From contig JACJNX010000037.1 in NCBI GenBank assembly GCA_014695255.1, forward strand, positions 1-35,391: DNA of 35,391 nucleotides, in the 5' to 3' direction. Source of the stretch: Cyanobacteria bacterium FACHB-63 (lineage in GTDB: Bacteria > Cyanobacteriota > Cyanobacteriia > Leptolyngbyales > Leptolyngbyaceae). Under the pieces are notes generated by a model. The model had not been told where the DNA came from and searched no databases. It saw only the letters and a program-made list of their open reading frames with translations. A program made the translations under genes and the position numbers. Below, piece by piece: positions 25,026 through 34,503 of the stretch (the first letter of the stretch is position 1; each line of letters starts with the position of its first letter).

Positions 25026-26833
25026 GCAGACACCTGAATTCTCTCAGTTCCCGCTAAGTCAAATGCGGCATGAATGGCTTGCAGTGCCATGACTCCTTGA
25101 TCTTCTGCCACGACGCAACTGACTTTAATCTCAGAAGTTGCAATCATCTGAATGTTAATTTTGTGCTTATAAAGCGATTCAAACATTCGCGCCGCAATTC
25201 CTGGTTGTCCTACCATGCCAGAACCTACAATGCTGACTTTGGCGATCGCGCTATCTACTACGACCTCACCGTAACCAATCTCCGATCGTGCAGTTTCCAG
25301 CGCTTGTCTTGCATTGTCCGCATCCATTTGCGTCACGGTAAACGCAATGTCTCGCCTCATCATACCATCGGTCATACGGCATCGCTGCGACTGAATAATC
25401 ATATCAACGCTGATATTTTGCTCTGCTAACAGTTGGAAGATCTTTGCTGCCATACCAGGACGATCGGGAATGTGGCGAACGGCAACTCGCGCTTGCTTCA
25501 GGTCGAGCGCGACTCCTCGGACTGCAGCGGAATCGGGCACGATCGCAGTAGGCGATTTGATTCCCGATTGTGAGATGTCGAAGACTTTGCAAAGCGCGGC
25601 GATCGCTCGATCGCAATCTGCTTCATCGACCACACAACTGACTTTGACCTCAGAGGTTGAGATCATCTGAATGTTAATGCCTGCATCCGCTAGGGTTGAA
25701 AACATTTGTGCTGCCACACCCGGCCGACCGATCATGCCTGCACCCGCGATCGTCACTTTCGCGATTTTTTGCTGAATCATCACGTCCGGAGCGAGTTCCG
25801 CTGAGAGCGAATATCCTGCGGTTAACGCTGGAATGATTGCATTAGCAACCGCTTCAGCGCGAGTGAGAGATTTTTTGACCACCGTGAAAGCAATATCATT
25901 AGAATTGCCTTCGTGAATCGATTGAATAATCAAATCAACATCGAGTTTCTGAGTGGCAATTTCACCGAATAATTTTGCTGCCACACCCGGACGATCGGGA
26001 ACCCGCAGCAGAGCAACCTTTGCTTGATCCGTATCGAATTCAACCGCATCCACCGGACGCGCAATTTCCAAGCCTTCGAGCGATCGGGACTGCGGTTGGG
26101 GAGAGCGTACCCAAGTGCCCGGATCATCTGTCCAACTCGATCGCACCACCAGCGGCATTCCATAGTTTCTCGCAATCTCAACTGCACGAGGATGCAACAC
26201 TTTCGCGCCTAAGCTCGCAAGCTCTAGCATCTCATCACAAGTAATCTCGCTCATGAGTCGAGCATCTTCGACCAAGCGCGGATCAGCCGTGAGAATGCCG
26301 GGAACGTCTGTGTAAATTTCGCAGAAGTCTGCCTTTAATGCTGCCGCTAACGCCACCGCAGAAGTATCCGACCCGCCACGCCCAAGCGTTGTAATTTCCC
26401 AGTCTTCGGTGCTGCTAATGCCTTGGAATCCAGCAACGACCACGACCTCTCCACGCTGTAAATGGCGATCGATGCGATCGGTTTCAATTTTTAGAATGCG
26501 GGCGCGAGTGTGATGTGCTTCGGTGATAATCCCAACTTGAGCGCCAGTCATCGAAATCGCGGGCTGTCCGGCTTCTTGAAGCGCCATGCTTAGGAGCGCG
26601 ATCGACACCTGTTCTCCAGTGGATAACAGCATATCCATTTCACGACGGTTCGGCGCGGCTGAGATTTCAGTTGCCAGCTTCACTAGACCATCTGTCGTTT
26701 TTCCCATTGCCGAAACGACCACAACCACAGAATTGCCAGCTTCAACCGTTTTTTTGACTCGTTGTGCCACTGCCTGAATTCGTTCGACCGTTCCGACCGA
26801 TGTTCCCCCGTATTTCTGAACAATTAGCGCCAT
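25022..26833 (-). CDS. lysC: Aspartate kinase with four ACT domains
   Basis: A 603-aa aspartokinase, which phosphorylates L-aspartate as the first step to lysine, threonine and methionine. The kinase opens with VQKYGGTSVG (5-13) and contains TTLGRGGSDTSAVALAAAL near 146. After about residue 260 come four ACT modules, recognisable by VALLRVPDRPGVAAKLFGEI, VTIAGAGMIGRPGVAAQMF, VAVRHIPDRPGMAAKIFQLL and VSIVGSGMVGQPGIAARMF: an internal duplication typical of cyanobacterial LysC. ACT domains bind end-product amino acids for feedback control. Its length matches the cyanobacterial family (about 600 aa). Confidence 0.95.
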   Translation of the reverse strand: MALIVQKYGGTSVGTVERIQAVAQRVKKTVEAGNSVVVVVSAMGKTTDGLVKLATEISAAPNRREMDMLLSTGEQVSIALLSMALQEAGQPAISMTGAQVGIITEAHHTRARILKIETDRIDRHLQRGEVVVVAGFQGISSTEDWEITTLGRGGSDTSAVALAAALKADFCEIYTDVPGILTADPRLVEDARLMSEITCDEMLELASLGAKVLHPRAVEIARNYGMPLVVRSSWTDDPGTWVRSPQPQSRSLEGLEIARPVDAVEFDTDQAKVALLRVPDRPGVAAKLFGEIATQKLDVDLIIQSIHEGNSNDIAFTVVKKSLTRAEAVANAIIPALTAGYSLSAELAPDVMIQQKIAKVTIAGAGMIGRPGVAAQMFSTLADAGINIQMISTSEVKVSCVVDEADCDRAIAALCKVFDISQSGIKSPTAIVPDSAAVRGVALDLKQARVAVRHIPDRPGMAAKIFQLLAEQNISVDMIIQSQRCRMTDGMMRRDIAFTVTQMDADNARQALETARSEIGYGEVVVDSAIAKVSIVGSGMVGQPGIAARMFESLYKHKINIQMIATSEIKVSCVVAEDQGVMALQAIHAAFDLAGTERIQVSA

Positions 26834-26889
26834 TTCCCCACTCCCAAAGGTTCCACTGAACCGAGTAATTCAGTTTGATTTTATCGCGC

Positions 26890-28128
26890 CTAAGCTCCGT
26901 GAATCAGGATTTTTGTGCGGGGTGCTGGATTGATAATTTCGCTTTGAATCCAATTCACTAATTCAGCATTAACGCGCTCCGGACATTCATCATGGGCACA
27001 GTGTCCCGCATTGTCTAATTCAACAAGCTGCAAGTTGGGATTGTATTTGAGGAATTGACGGGCAGAAGCAGCTGGAATCATGCGGTCTTGCTTGCCCCAC
27101 AGCAGTAGAACTGGAGTGCGAATGTTGCTGAGAATCGATCGCACACTCGGACTGAATTTTGGATGCACCATCGCTTTCAGAATCGCACAGAAGGCACGGG
27201 CTGAATCGCGTTCACGCGCTGGCTTCGTCAAGATTTCGAGCAGTTCATCGGTGATCGCTTCTTTGCCTGCATAAGCGATCGCGACCCAGCGACGAATCAC
27301 TTGAGGATGACGCAGCACATGGAACAAGGGATACAGCAGCCAAGAAGAGATGAAGACCGTTTGGAGAAACTGCACGATCGGTCGCATCACGGCGGGCATG
27401 GTTTCATAATGACTTGCGGTATCTGGCAAGCTAATCATTGCTACACCCCGCACCATTTCAGGATGTTTTGCGGCTGCCACTGAGCACACCAACGAACCGA
27501 TCGAATTTCCCACTAGAATCACAGGCTTACCCTGACCAATGCAAGAGCGCCAAAACTCATAAACCTGATCGACCCACAGATCGATCGAGTAGCGAATGTC
27601 AGGTTTATCCGATGCACCGAACCCTAGTAAATCCAAAGCGTAGACACTGTGATGCTTTGATAGCGCAGACATATTTTGCCGCCAATGCCCGATCGATCCG
27701 CCAAAGCCATGCACAAAGATTAGAGGGACTTGGCTTTTCGGATTCGGAAAAACCGTGTGATGCACTTTCCAGCCCCGCCACGGGAAAGTCTGCTGATAGC
27801 CAAATCGCTGCAATCGCTCAATCGTCGGGAGAGCCGGAACCGAGGCAGGCTGAGAAAATACGGGCTGGAAGCGATCGTAAAGCTCTAACGCGATCGTATC
27901 GGAATCGGGGCTGAGAATCAGCCAGCCAAATGCAAGAACACTCACCATAAAAATCTGCGCTAGATCAACGGCAGAAGGGAGACCGTTGATAAAGGCAGTG
28001 ATGGTGCGATCGATGATTGCAAATAGCCAAGCTAGATTACCAAACTCCCACAGGTCGGTTTTGAACTGAGTTAAGAACGGATTTACGTGCTGGAGAAGGG
28101 TACGCGGCTGAAACATGGAACTGGTCAT
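26890..28128 (-). CDS. Alpha/beta-hydrolase family protein
   Basis: A 412-aa alpha/beta-hydrolase with an N-terminal extension of about 110 residues that includes a hydrophobic stretch (about 55-75, VDLAQIFMVSVLAFGWLIL), so it may be membrane-attached. The catalytic core has HGFGGSIGHWRQN (oxyanion loop), GNSIGS (nucleophile Ser), WGKQDRMIP (Asp) and DNAGHCAHDE (His). The family spans esterases, haloperoxidases and pheophytinase- or chlorophyllase-like enzymes; I cannot place it more finely. The ATG at 28128 is chosen over GTG 28131 and ATG 28113; the start is uncertain by a few residues. Diverges from the small acidic gene. Confidence 0.82.
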   Translation of the reverse strand: MTSSMFQPRTLLQHVNPFLTQFKTDLWEFGNLAWLFAIIDRTITAFINGLPSAVDLAQIFMVSVLAFGWLILSPDSDTIALELYDRFQPVFSQPASVPALPTIERLQRFGYQQTFPWRGWKVHHTVFPNPKSQVPLIFVHGFGGSIGHWRQNMSALSKHHSVYALDLLGFGASDKPDIRYSIDLWVDQVYEFWRSCIGQGKPVILVGNSIGSLVCSVAAAKHPEMVRGVAMISLPDTASHYETMPAVMRPIVQFLQTVFISSWLLYPLFHVLRHPQVIRRWVAIAYAGKEAITDELLEILTKPARERDSARAFCAILKAMVHPKFSPSVRSILSNIRTPVLLLWGKQDRMIPAASARQFLKYNPNLQLVELDNAGHCAHDECPERVNAELVNWIQSEIINPAPRTKILIHGA

Positions 28129-28318
28129 CACTGTTCATCTCTAGGTTCCTCTACTATGCCGCGCGCCCAATAACCTACCCTCTATAGTTGGGTGAGTCCC
28201 TCCAGACCAAAAGGCGAATTCACGATAGATACGAAACTTTACATTAACCCTTCCTCCGACAGATTTTGCTTCTCTAAACCTTAATTGAATAGAGGGATAC
28301 ACTATTTTCAAAAAAATC

Positions 28319-28528
28319 ATGCCAGACTCTCTTAGCCACCGCTCTAGCCCTACAAAAACCAATACAAATCAAAACGGTTTGATTGATGCAGATCCAGGCG
28401 ATACACCTACGGAACCGGATTTCAGCCGCGATGATCAAGAGGTGACTCCGGTGAATGAAGCGACATTTGAGCGCCCACAAGAACCCTCACAAGAACCATC
28501 AACGGAAAAAGAACAGAAACAGTCCTAG
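28319..28528 (+). CDS. Small acidic, probably disordered protein
   Basis: A 69-aa open frame rich in Asp, Glu, Pro, Ser, Thr and Gln with no hydrophobic core, so it is likely disordered. There is no strong Shine-Dalgarno before its ATG. It ends 28 bases before the baeRF-type gene and may be co-transcribed. I do not recognise a family, and it could be non-genuine; the position and the codon-like composition favour a gene weakly. Confidence 0.4.
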   Translation: MPDSLSHRSSPTKTNTNQNGLIDADPGDTPTEPDFSRDDQEVTPVNEATFERPQEPSQEPSTEKEQKQS

Positions 28529-28556
28529 CGAACATTGTTACTTTCTGGAGGCGTTT

Positions 28557-29732
28557 ATGAGCATTTTAACCGTTGAACAAGTGAAGTCATTGATCGAGCG
28601 CCCAAAAAGCTGGTGTATCTCGATTTATATGCCGACGATCGTCGCTGGGCCAGAAGTTCGCCAAAATGAAATTCGCTTTAAAAATCTAGTTCGGCAAGCT
28701 GTTCACAAGCTTCAAGAAACTGGACTCAGTGAAGACGAAGCGAATGATTTTTTGCGCCCGATGCTAGAAGCGATCAACAGTCAAGATGATTTTTGGGAGC
28801 AACAAGATCGCGGGCTTGCAATCTTTGTCACCGATGGTTTTTTCCATTATTTCAAAGTGCCGCGTGAGTTGTTTGAATTAGTTGTTGTGACCGATCAGTT
28901 TCACCTGAAGCCGATTCTGCCACTACTAAATGGAGATGGTACGTTCTATATCTTGGAACTGAGCCAAAAGCGCGTCAAACTGTATGAGGGCGATCGCGAT
29001 CATATTCGTGAAGTGCATGTCCCGGGCTTGCCGCAGAACATGGACGAAGTTCTACAGTATGACGAAACTGCTCAAAATGGACAGTTTCGCATTGGCACCA
29101 GTAGCGGAGCCTCGAACTTCAGTAATTCATCCGCAGGAACTGGAGTCTTTCACGGTCAAGGTTCACCCGATCGTGATGATATGACTCGGCGTTATCGGCA
29201 GTTCTTTCACGCGATCGACGATGCCTTGCACGACTTTCTCAACCAAAGACGTGCGCCGTTAGTTCTCGCATGTGTTGAATATCTCATGCCAATCTACCGC
29301 GAAGCTAACACCTTCCCGCATTTGATCGAAGAAGGCATTACCGGAAATGTCAAAGATGAGCAACTCGGCGAACTGCACGAGGAAGCTTGGAAGCTGGTTG
29401 AACCCTTCTTTACTCAAGCCCAAGAGAAAGCAGTCAATGCTTATCACGAGCTATCGAACACCGACCTGAGTTCGACGAATCTCGAAGAAACAGTTCCTGC
29501 TGCTTATTATGGTCGCGTCGATCGCTTGTTTGTGGCGGTAGGTGTGCAAAAGTGGGGCAGATTCAATCCAGATACCAACGAAATCGAGGTTCACAAAGAA
29601 GCTCAACCGGAAGATGAAGATTTGATTGATGCAGCAGCACTACAAACGATCATCAATGGTGGAACAGTGTATGCGGTTGCGCCCGATGCAATGCCTGCAC
29701 CCGCACCGATCGCGGCAGTGTTCCGCTACTAA
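28557..29732 (+). CDS. Bacterial archaeo-eukaryotic release-factor-like (baeRF) protein
   Basis: A 391-aa protein similar, by pattern, to the bacterial eRF1-like (baeRF) families, probably family 3. It starts SILTVEQVKSLIERPKSWCI with SIYMPT, has a middle FYILELSQKRVKLYEGDRD region, a variable glycine/serine-rich loop, then GSPDRDDMTRRYRQFFHAID and a C-terminal half ending AVAPDAMP. Homologs of eRF1/Pelota act on ribosomes; a role in stress or hibernation is inference only. GGAGG is 6 bases before the ATG at 28557; the longer frame upstream is not used. It is followed by a DUF2267 gene at 74 bases, possibly one unit. Confidence 0.72.
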   Translation: MSILTVEQVKSLIERPKSWCISIYMPTIVAGPEVRQNEIRFKNLVRQAVHKLQETGLSEDEANDFLRPMLEAINSQDDFWEQQDRGLAIFVTDGFFHYFKVPRELFELVVVTDQFHLKPILPLLNGDGTFYILELSQKRVKLYEGDRDHIREVHVPGLPQNMDEVLQYDETAQNGQFRIGTSSGASNFSNSSAGTGVFHGQGSPDRDDMTRRYRQFFHAIDDALHDFLNQRRAPLVLACVEYLMPIYREANTFPHLIEEGITGNVKDEQLGELHEEAWKLVEPFFTQAQEKAVNAYHELSNTDLSSTNLEETVPAAYYGRVDRLFVAVGVQKWGRFNPDTNEIEVHKEAQPEDEDLIDAAALQTIINGGTVYAVAPDAMPAPAPIAAVFRY

Positions 29733-29806
29733 CTTCAGCCAAAGTGTAGATTCATCTTTCTACACAGATACGAAGATTAAGAACAGAAACTTTGGGAATT
29801 ACACCA

Positions 29807-30196
29807 ATGAATTACGATCAGTTTATCAAAACCGTAAAAGAGGCCGGACACTTTAGCGATCGCGATAGTGCAATCAAAGCAACAAAAGCAACGCTTGAAA
29901 CGATGCGCGAAAGATTGCTTGGTGATGAAGCGAGCAATCTTGCTGCACAACTTCCCGCAGAGTTAGCAGAATGCTTACGCGGACGGGAAGGACAGATGGG
30001 TGATAACTTCAAAATTGAGGAGTTCTATACTCGGATTTCGCAAAGAGCAGGAGTTGATGTTGAAGCTGCGGCAACTTCTGCAAGAACTGTGATGACTGTT
30101 CTCAGCCAAGCGGTTAGCCCTGGAGAGTTCGCAGATATTCGGATTAACTTTGCGAAAGACTATGATGAACTGTTTGTTGAAGTTGCACAACGATAA
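29807..30196 (+). CDS. DUF2267 domain protein
   Basis: A 129-aa all-helical protein matching the DUF2267 pattern: MNYDQFIKTVKEAGHF, KATKATLETMRERLLGDEA, LAAQLPAELAECLRG, EFYTRISQRAG and SPGEFADIRINFAKDYDELF. The ATG at 29807 matches the usual family start; an in-frame TTG five codons earlier has no advantage. Function is unknown. DUF2267 genes are often stress-associated, and it follows the baeRF-like gene on the same strand, so a common response is plausible. Confidence 0.8.
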   Translation: MNYDQFIKTVKEAGHFSDRDSAIKATKATLETMRERLLGDEASNLAAQLPAELAECLRGREGQMGDNFKIEEFYTRISQRAGVDVEAAATSARTVMTVLSQAVSPGEFADIRINFAKDYDELFVEVAQR

Positions 30197-30205
30197 GTAG
30201 ACAAG

Positions 30206-30423
30206 CTTAGAGAATGTTTGAAAAGTATCGTTTATTGCATCACCTGCCCCTCAATGAATTCGGGGCTATCGGAGCAAAGTCGGTTTCAACCGACTGAAGA
30301 GACGGCGACAACTCGCTTTTAGTCCCCTTTAGTGGACTTTGTTCCGATAGACCGTGATTTCTAATCACGGGCGGAATGCAACCGAAGCGAAGGACTTTCC
30401 ATATTTCTCAAACATCCTCTTAG
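30206..30423. mobile_element. MITE-like palindromic element, copy 2
   Basis: A non-coding element of about 218 bases with 23-nt terminal inverted repeats, left CTTAGAGAATGTTTGAAA... (30206-30228) and right 30401-30423, 19 of 23 matching. Inside are several hairpins: CGGTTTCAACCG near 30279; ATCGGAGCAAAGT near 30269 facing ACTTTGTTCCGAT near 30338; and CCGTGATTTCTAATCACGG near 30352. The right half resembles copy 1 at 15592-15804 (GGACTTTxxxCCGAT). No ORF is inside. It lies 10 bases after the DUF2267 stop and could serve as its terminator. Confidence 0.75.
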
Positions 30424-30446
30424 TTAAGCATCAGACCACCGATCCG

Positions 30447-30489
30447 CCTTCACTCCAATCCGTTCCTGCGAGAGCGGATTGGAGTGAGG
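30447..30489. repeat. Stem-loop between MITE and 5-oxoprolinase gene
   Basis: CACTCCAATCCG (30451-30462) pairs perfectly with CGGATTGGAGTG (30475-30486), a 12-bp stem with a 12-nt loop. It starts downstream of the 5-oxoprolinase stop. There is no T-run on the minus strand, so it is a weak terminator candidate or an isolated palindrome. Confidence 0.55.
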
Positions 30490-30513
30490 GTCTTCAGTTT
30501 ATATTACGTCTAC

Positions 30514-33500
30514 CTAGGGCTCTTGCAACATCGCGCCAAATCCGCCGCCTCCAGGAGTTTCGATCGCAAACACATCCCCTGGCTGCATCAACACCTCTGC
30601 TTTACTTTCTAGCAGTTCGACGGTACCATCTTGCCGCACAATAGAATTGCGCCCCGTTGCGCCGGGAGCACCCCCCGCTAGTCCAAATGGTGGCACCTTG
30701 CGATGACCTGACAAAATCGCGGCAGTCATCGCTTCGCGGAACCGAATTCGGCGAATCGCTCCATTGCCACCCCGCTGTCGCCCTGCCCCACTACTGTTAG
30801 ACCGGATCGAAAACGTTTCAACCAACACCGGAAACCGCCACTCTAAAACTTCTGGATCAGTCAGCCGCGAGTTCGTCATGTGCGTCTGCACCGCATCGGT
30901 GCCATCAAAGGTTGACCCCGCACCAGAACCGCCACAGATTGTTTCGTAATACTGATGCTGCTCGTTGCCGAAGGTGAAGTTATTCATTGTGCCTTGGGAA
31001 GCTGCCATCACCTCTAGTGCCCCGTAAAGTGCATTCGCGATCGCCTGCGAAGTTTCCACATTGCCTGCGACAACGGCTGCGGGTGGACGAGGATTCAGCA
31101 GACATCCCTCCGGAACAATGATCTCTAAAGGTTTGAGACAGCCTGCATTTAGGGGAATATCATCATCAACCAGCGTCCGAAATACATAGAGAACGACAGC
31201 TTTGCAGATCGCTAAGGGAGCATTGAGATTGGTTGATTGCTGGGGAGAAGTGCCTGTGAAATCAATGCAGGCAGAACGGGTTGTATGGTCGATCGTAATC
31301 TTGACGCAAATCTTGCTGCCATCGTCCATTGCATAGGTGAAACTGCCTGGTTTTAGCGCACCGATTACCCGTCGCACTGATTCTTCTGCATTCGTTTGAA
31401 TATGCTGCATATAGGCTTGTACCGTCTCTAGTCCATAGTGTTCGACCATACGGTGTAGTTCTTGAACGCCTCGTTCGTTGGCAGCAATTTGAGCCTGAAG
31501 ATCTGCTAAATTCTGTGTGGGATTGCGGGCAGGATAGTGACTAGCATTCAACCGTTCTAGTAATGCGGCTTCTTGAAAGAGTTCTTGATTGACAATCTGG
31601 ACATTGTCGAGCAAAATGCCTTCCTGGTCGATCGTTGTACTATGAGGTGGCATTGAACCTGGGGTAATGCCGCCGATATCAGCATGGTGTCCGCGTGATG
31701 CCACATAAAACAGGGGCGTTGAAACTCCAGAGATGAATACTGGCGTGATCACGGTGATATCGGGTAAATGGGTGCCGCCGTTGTAGGGATTGTTAGATGC
31801 AAAGGCATCACCAGGCTTGAGCATCGTTCCTCTTGCTCGAATAAGACTGCTGACACTTTCACTCATTGAGCCGAGATGTACTGGAATGTGCGGAGCATTG
31901 GCAACGAGTTGTCCATGCGAATCGAAAATCGCGCAGGAAAAGTCGAGCCGTTCTTTGATGTTGACGGAGTAGCTCGTGTTTTGCAGAGTAATGCCCATTT
32001 CTTCCGCGATCGCTCGAACGAGATTATTGAAAATTTCTAACAGCACTGGATCAGGAGTGGTGGCGGGTAATGCTGCGGTCAATGTATTCTTCACGTCTTC
32101 TGTTTTGCTCAGAATTAGATTGTTTTGTGGTGTTAGTTCGGCACACCATCCTGGCTCAATCACGTTAGTTCCTGTGGGTTCCAAGACCAAAGCCGCTCCG
32201 ATGATGCGATCGCCGGGTCTAAGATCCTGACGGCGATAGATAGGAGTTTCATGCCAATCGCCTTTCGTGTAGATTTGAACGGTTGCGATCGCGCTGAGGG
32301 GTTCCGTTCTCCCCAGAGGAAGGTTCAGTTCTGTCAGGGAGGGGGCTTGCGCGGTTCCTTCAGAGTTGTACTCTGCGCTAAACGCTTCAACCGAAACCGC
32401 TTCTATGATTAAGCCTTTATCCGGCATCGTAAACCCATAGCGTTGATGGTAAATTTCCTCGAACTGAGTTCGCATCGTTTCTGCTCGATCGAAATCTACA
32501 AGCAAAGTGGAGTCCGTTCCCATGTAACGCAGATGGGCTTTATGCAGAACCTGAATGCGATCGTCGGGAATGCCTTGAGCCGAGATTTCTGCTCGACTTT
32601 CTGCACTCAGTAATGCGAGCGTCTGCTCTAATGCGGGGATCTCCTCTACGGTTAGAGGCGCTTCGATCGCCTTTTCCTTGAGCGTCCGCACCTCTGCTAA
32701 ACCAATCCCATACGCCGACAATACTCCAGCAAACGGGTGAATGAAGATCTTTGTCATTCCCAAAGCTTCGGCAATCAAGCAAGCATGTTGCCCACCCGCG
32801 CCACCAAAGCAACACAGCGTATATTGAGTAACATCATAGCCCCGCTGAACGGAGATTTTTTTGATGGCATTTGCCATTGTGTCGATCGCAATGTTGAGAA
32901 ATCCCTCGGCAACTTGCTCATCGCTGCGGGTGTCTCCGGTCTTCGCTTGGATTTCGGCTTTGAGATCTGCGAATTTTTGCTCTACGACAGTGCGATCGAG
33001 CGGAAGATTGCTATTTGCGCCAAAGACCTGCGGGAAAAAATCGGGCTGAATCTTCCCCAGACGCACATTGCAATCGGTCACGGTTAATGATCCGCCTTTA
33101 CGGTAGCAAGCAGGTCCGGGATGTGCGCCAGCAGATTCGGGTCCCACGCGATAGCGAGAACCATCAAATCGCAAGATCGATCCACCCCCCGCTGCAACCG
33201 TATGAATAGACATCATCGGCGCACACAGTCGTACCCCTGCTACTTCAGTTTCAAAGGTGCGTTCATACTCGCCATTAAAGTGCGAGACATCAGTGGAAGT
33301 CCCCCCCATGTCAAAGCCGATGATTTTATCAAATCCAGCAGCTAGGCTAGTTTTAACTGCTCCAACAATGCCACCCGCGGGTCCTGAGAGAATGCTATCT
33401 TTGCCCCGAAAGCGCTGCGCTTCAGTCAGACCGCCATCGGATTTCATGAATTCTAGCTTCGTCCCGGATGGGTGTGGTTGTAATGCGGCTCTGACTTGAT

Positions 33501-34236
33501 CAACATACCGTCGCAGAATCGGAGAGAGATAGGCATCAACAACGGTTGTCTCACCTCGACTAATTAGCTTGATTAAGGGACTCACTTCATGAGAAACCGA
33601 AACTTGCTCAAACCCTATGCTGAGAGCAATGTCAGCGACTTGCTGTTCGTGTTGAGGATAGCGATAACCGTGCAGAAATGCGATCGCACAAGCTCTAAAT
33701 CCAGCATTGTAAGCTTCCTGCAATGCTAGAGTCAGACGCATCACTTCTTGGGGCGTAATTGCAATCATCTCCTCGCCCTCGGCCGTGTAGCGCTCTTCCA
33801 CTTCGATCGCCCGTTCATAAAGGCGTTCCGGTCGAACAATTTGACGGGCAAAAATCTTTGGACGGTTCTGATATCCAATAGAGAGCGCATCACCAAAACC
33901 TTTGGTGATCAGGAGCAGGGTACGCTCTCCTTTGCGCTCTAGTAGTGCATTGGTTGCCACCGTGGTTCCCATTTTCACGACTTCAACGGCTCCGACTGGA
34001 ATTGGTCGATCGCGTGCTAATCCTAAAATGTCTCGTATCCCTTGAATCACAGCGTCTTGATAGTGTTCAGGTTGCTCTGACAGCAACTTGTAGATGATGA
34101 TCCATTGTTGATCTGCAAGGGGAGTGATTTGGAAACGTTCAGGATGTTGAGACAATCGATCGACGACTACCTGATCATCTGTAACCACGACTAAATCAGT
34201 GAACGTACCGCCTCTGTCTGCGAATACCTTTAACAT
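30514..34236 (-). CDS. 5-oxoprolinase (ATP-hydrolysing), HyuA-HyuB fused hydantoinase/oxoprolinase
   Basis: A 1240-aa fused enzyme. The N-terminal HyuA-type half (about 1-700) has ASKHA ATP-binding signatures: ADRGGTFTD (6-14), VKMGTTVATNALLERKGERT (87-106) and IGFDMGGTSTDVSHF. The C-terminal HyuB-type half (about 725-1235) begins EIFNNLVRAIAEEMG, contains NNPYNGGTHLPDI, SRGHHADIGG, and ends ETPGGGGFG. Known family members open 5-oxo-L-proline to L-glutamate using ATP; related fusions act on hydantoins. The length is close to the known 5-oxoprolinase size (about 1250-1290). The gene is monocistronic. Recycling of 5-oxoproline from gamma-glutamyl compounds is the best guess for its role. Confidence 0.9.
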   Translation of the reverse strand: MLKVFADRGGTFTDLVVVTDDQVVVDRLSQHPERFQITPLADQQWIIIYKLLSEQPEHYQDAVIQGIRDILGLARDRPIPVGAVEVVKMGTTVATNALLERKGERTLLLITKGFGDALSIGYQNRPKIFARQIVRPERLYERAIEVEERYTAEGEEMIAITPQEVMRLTLALQEAYNAGFRACAIAFLHGYRYPQHEQQVADIALSIGFEQVSVSHEVSPLIKLISRGETTVVDAYLSPILRRYVDQVRAALQPHPSGTKLEFMKSDGGLTEAQRFRGKDSILSGPAGGIVGAVKTSLAAGFDKIIGFDMGGTSTDVSHFNGEYERTFETEVAGVRLCAPMMSIHTVAAGGGSILRFDGSRYRVGPESAGAHPGPACYRKGGSLTVTDCNVRLGKIQPDFFPQVFGANSNLPLDRTVVEQKFADLKAEIQAKTGDTRSDEQVAEGFLNIAIDTMANAIKKISVQRGYDVTQYTLCCFGGAGGQHACLIAEALGMTKIFIHPFAGVLSAYGIGLAEVRTLKEKAIEAPLTVEEIPALEQTLALLSAESRAEISAQGIPDDRIQVLHKAHLRYMGTDSTLLVDFDRAETMRTQFEEIYHQRYGFTMPDKGLIIEAVSVEAFSAEYNSEGTAQAPSLTELNLPLGRTEPLSAIATVQIYTKGDWHETPIYRRQDLRPGDRIIGAALVLEPTGTNVIEPGWCAELTPQNNLILSKTEDVKNTLTAALPATTPDPVLLEIFNNLVRAIAEEMGITLQNTSYSVNIKERLDFSCAIFDSHGQLVANAPHIPVHLGSMSESVSSLIRARGTMLKPGDAFASNNPYNGGTHLPDITVITPVFISGVSTPLFYVASRGHHADIGGITPGSMPPHSTTIDQEGILLDNVQIVNQELFQEAALLERLNASHYPARNPTQNLADLQAQIAANERGVQELHRMVEHYGLETVQAYMQHIQTNAEESVRRVIGALKPGSFTYAMDDGSKICVKITIDHTTRSACIDFTGTSPQQSTNLNAPLAICKAVVLYVFRTLVDDDIPLNAGCLKPLEIIVPEGCLLNPRPPAAVVAGNVETSQAIANALYGALEVMAASQGTMNNFTFGNEQHQYYETICGGSGAGSTFDGTDAVQTHMTNSRLTDPEVLEWRFPVLVETFSIRSNSSGAGRQRGGNGAIRRIRFREAMTAAILSGHRKVPPFGLAGGAPGATGRNSIVRQDGTVELLESKAEVLMQPGDVFAIETPGGGGFGAMLQEP

Positions 34237-34427
34237 AACTTCCCCGACAATCTGCTAGAAATCATTCGCTCTGTTTCTCCATTAAGCAGCAGAACGCAAG
34301 CGATTTTACTGATAAGGAGCTAACCAGGATTAAATATAAAACGCTCGACAGGATAGCCTCCGAGGACTCATGATGATTCTCCCATCGAGTTAGCTCAATT
34401 GTACTTCTTGAGCAGTTCAGCGAATTA

Positions 34428-34471
34428 CGATCGTGGCTCAAAGCTGTAGCTTGATTGTAGCGGATGCGATC
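34428..34471 (+). repeat. 44-nt direct repeat, left copy
   Basis: This 44-nt sequence, containing GGCTCAAAGCTGTAGCTTGA followed by TTGTAGCGGATG, recurs at 35204-35247 with 42 of 44 identities in the same orientation. The two copies bracket the toxin-antitoxin pair. Confidence 0.9.
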
Positions 34472-34503
34472 TCTTCATGTAGAGGCCTAGAGGTCGCCTA
34501 TCG

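Noticed and set aside
25070-26800. Several open frames on the plus strand opposite lysC
   Set aside because: They follow the codon pattern of lysC on the other strand and have no family features or start signals.
28455-28556. N-terminal extension of the baeRF-like reading frame by 34 codons
   Set aside because: The extension overlaps the small acidic ORF, has no ribosome-binding site, and the ATG at 28557 has a strong GGAGG.
30206-30423. CRISPR-like array because of repeated palindromes
   Set aside because: There are no regularly spaced direct repeats; the palindromes differ and sit inside terminal inverted repeats, so a MITE fits better.
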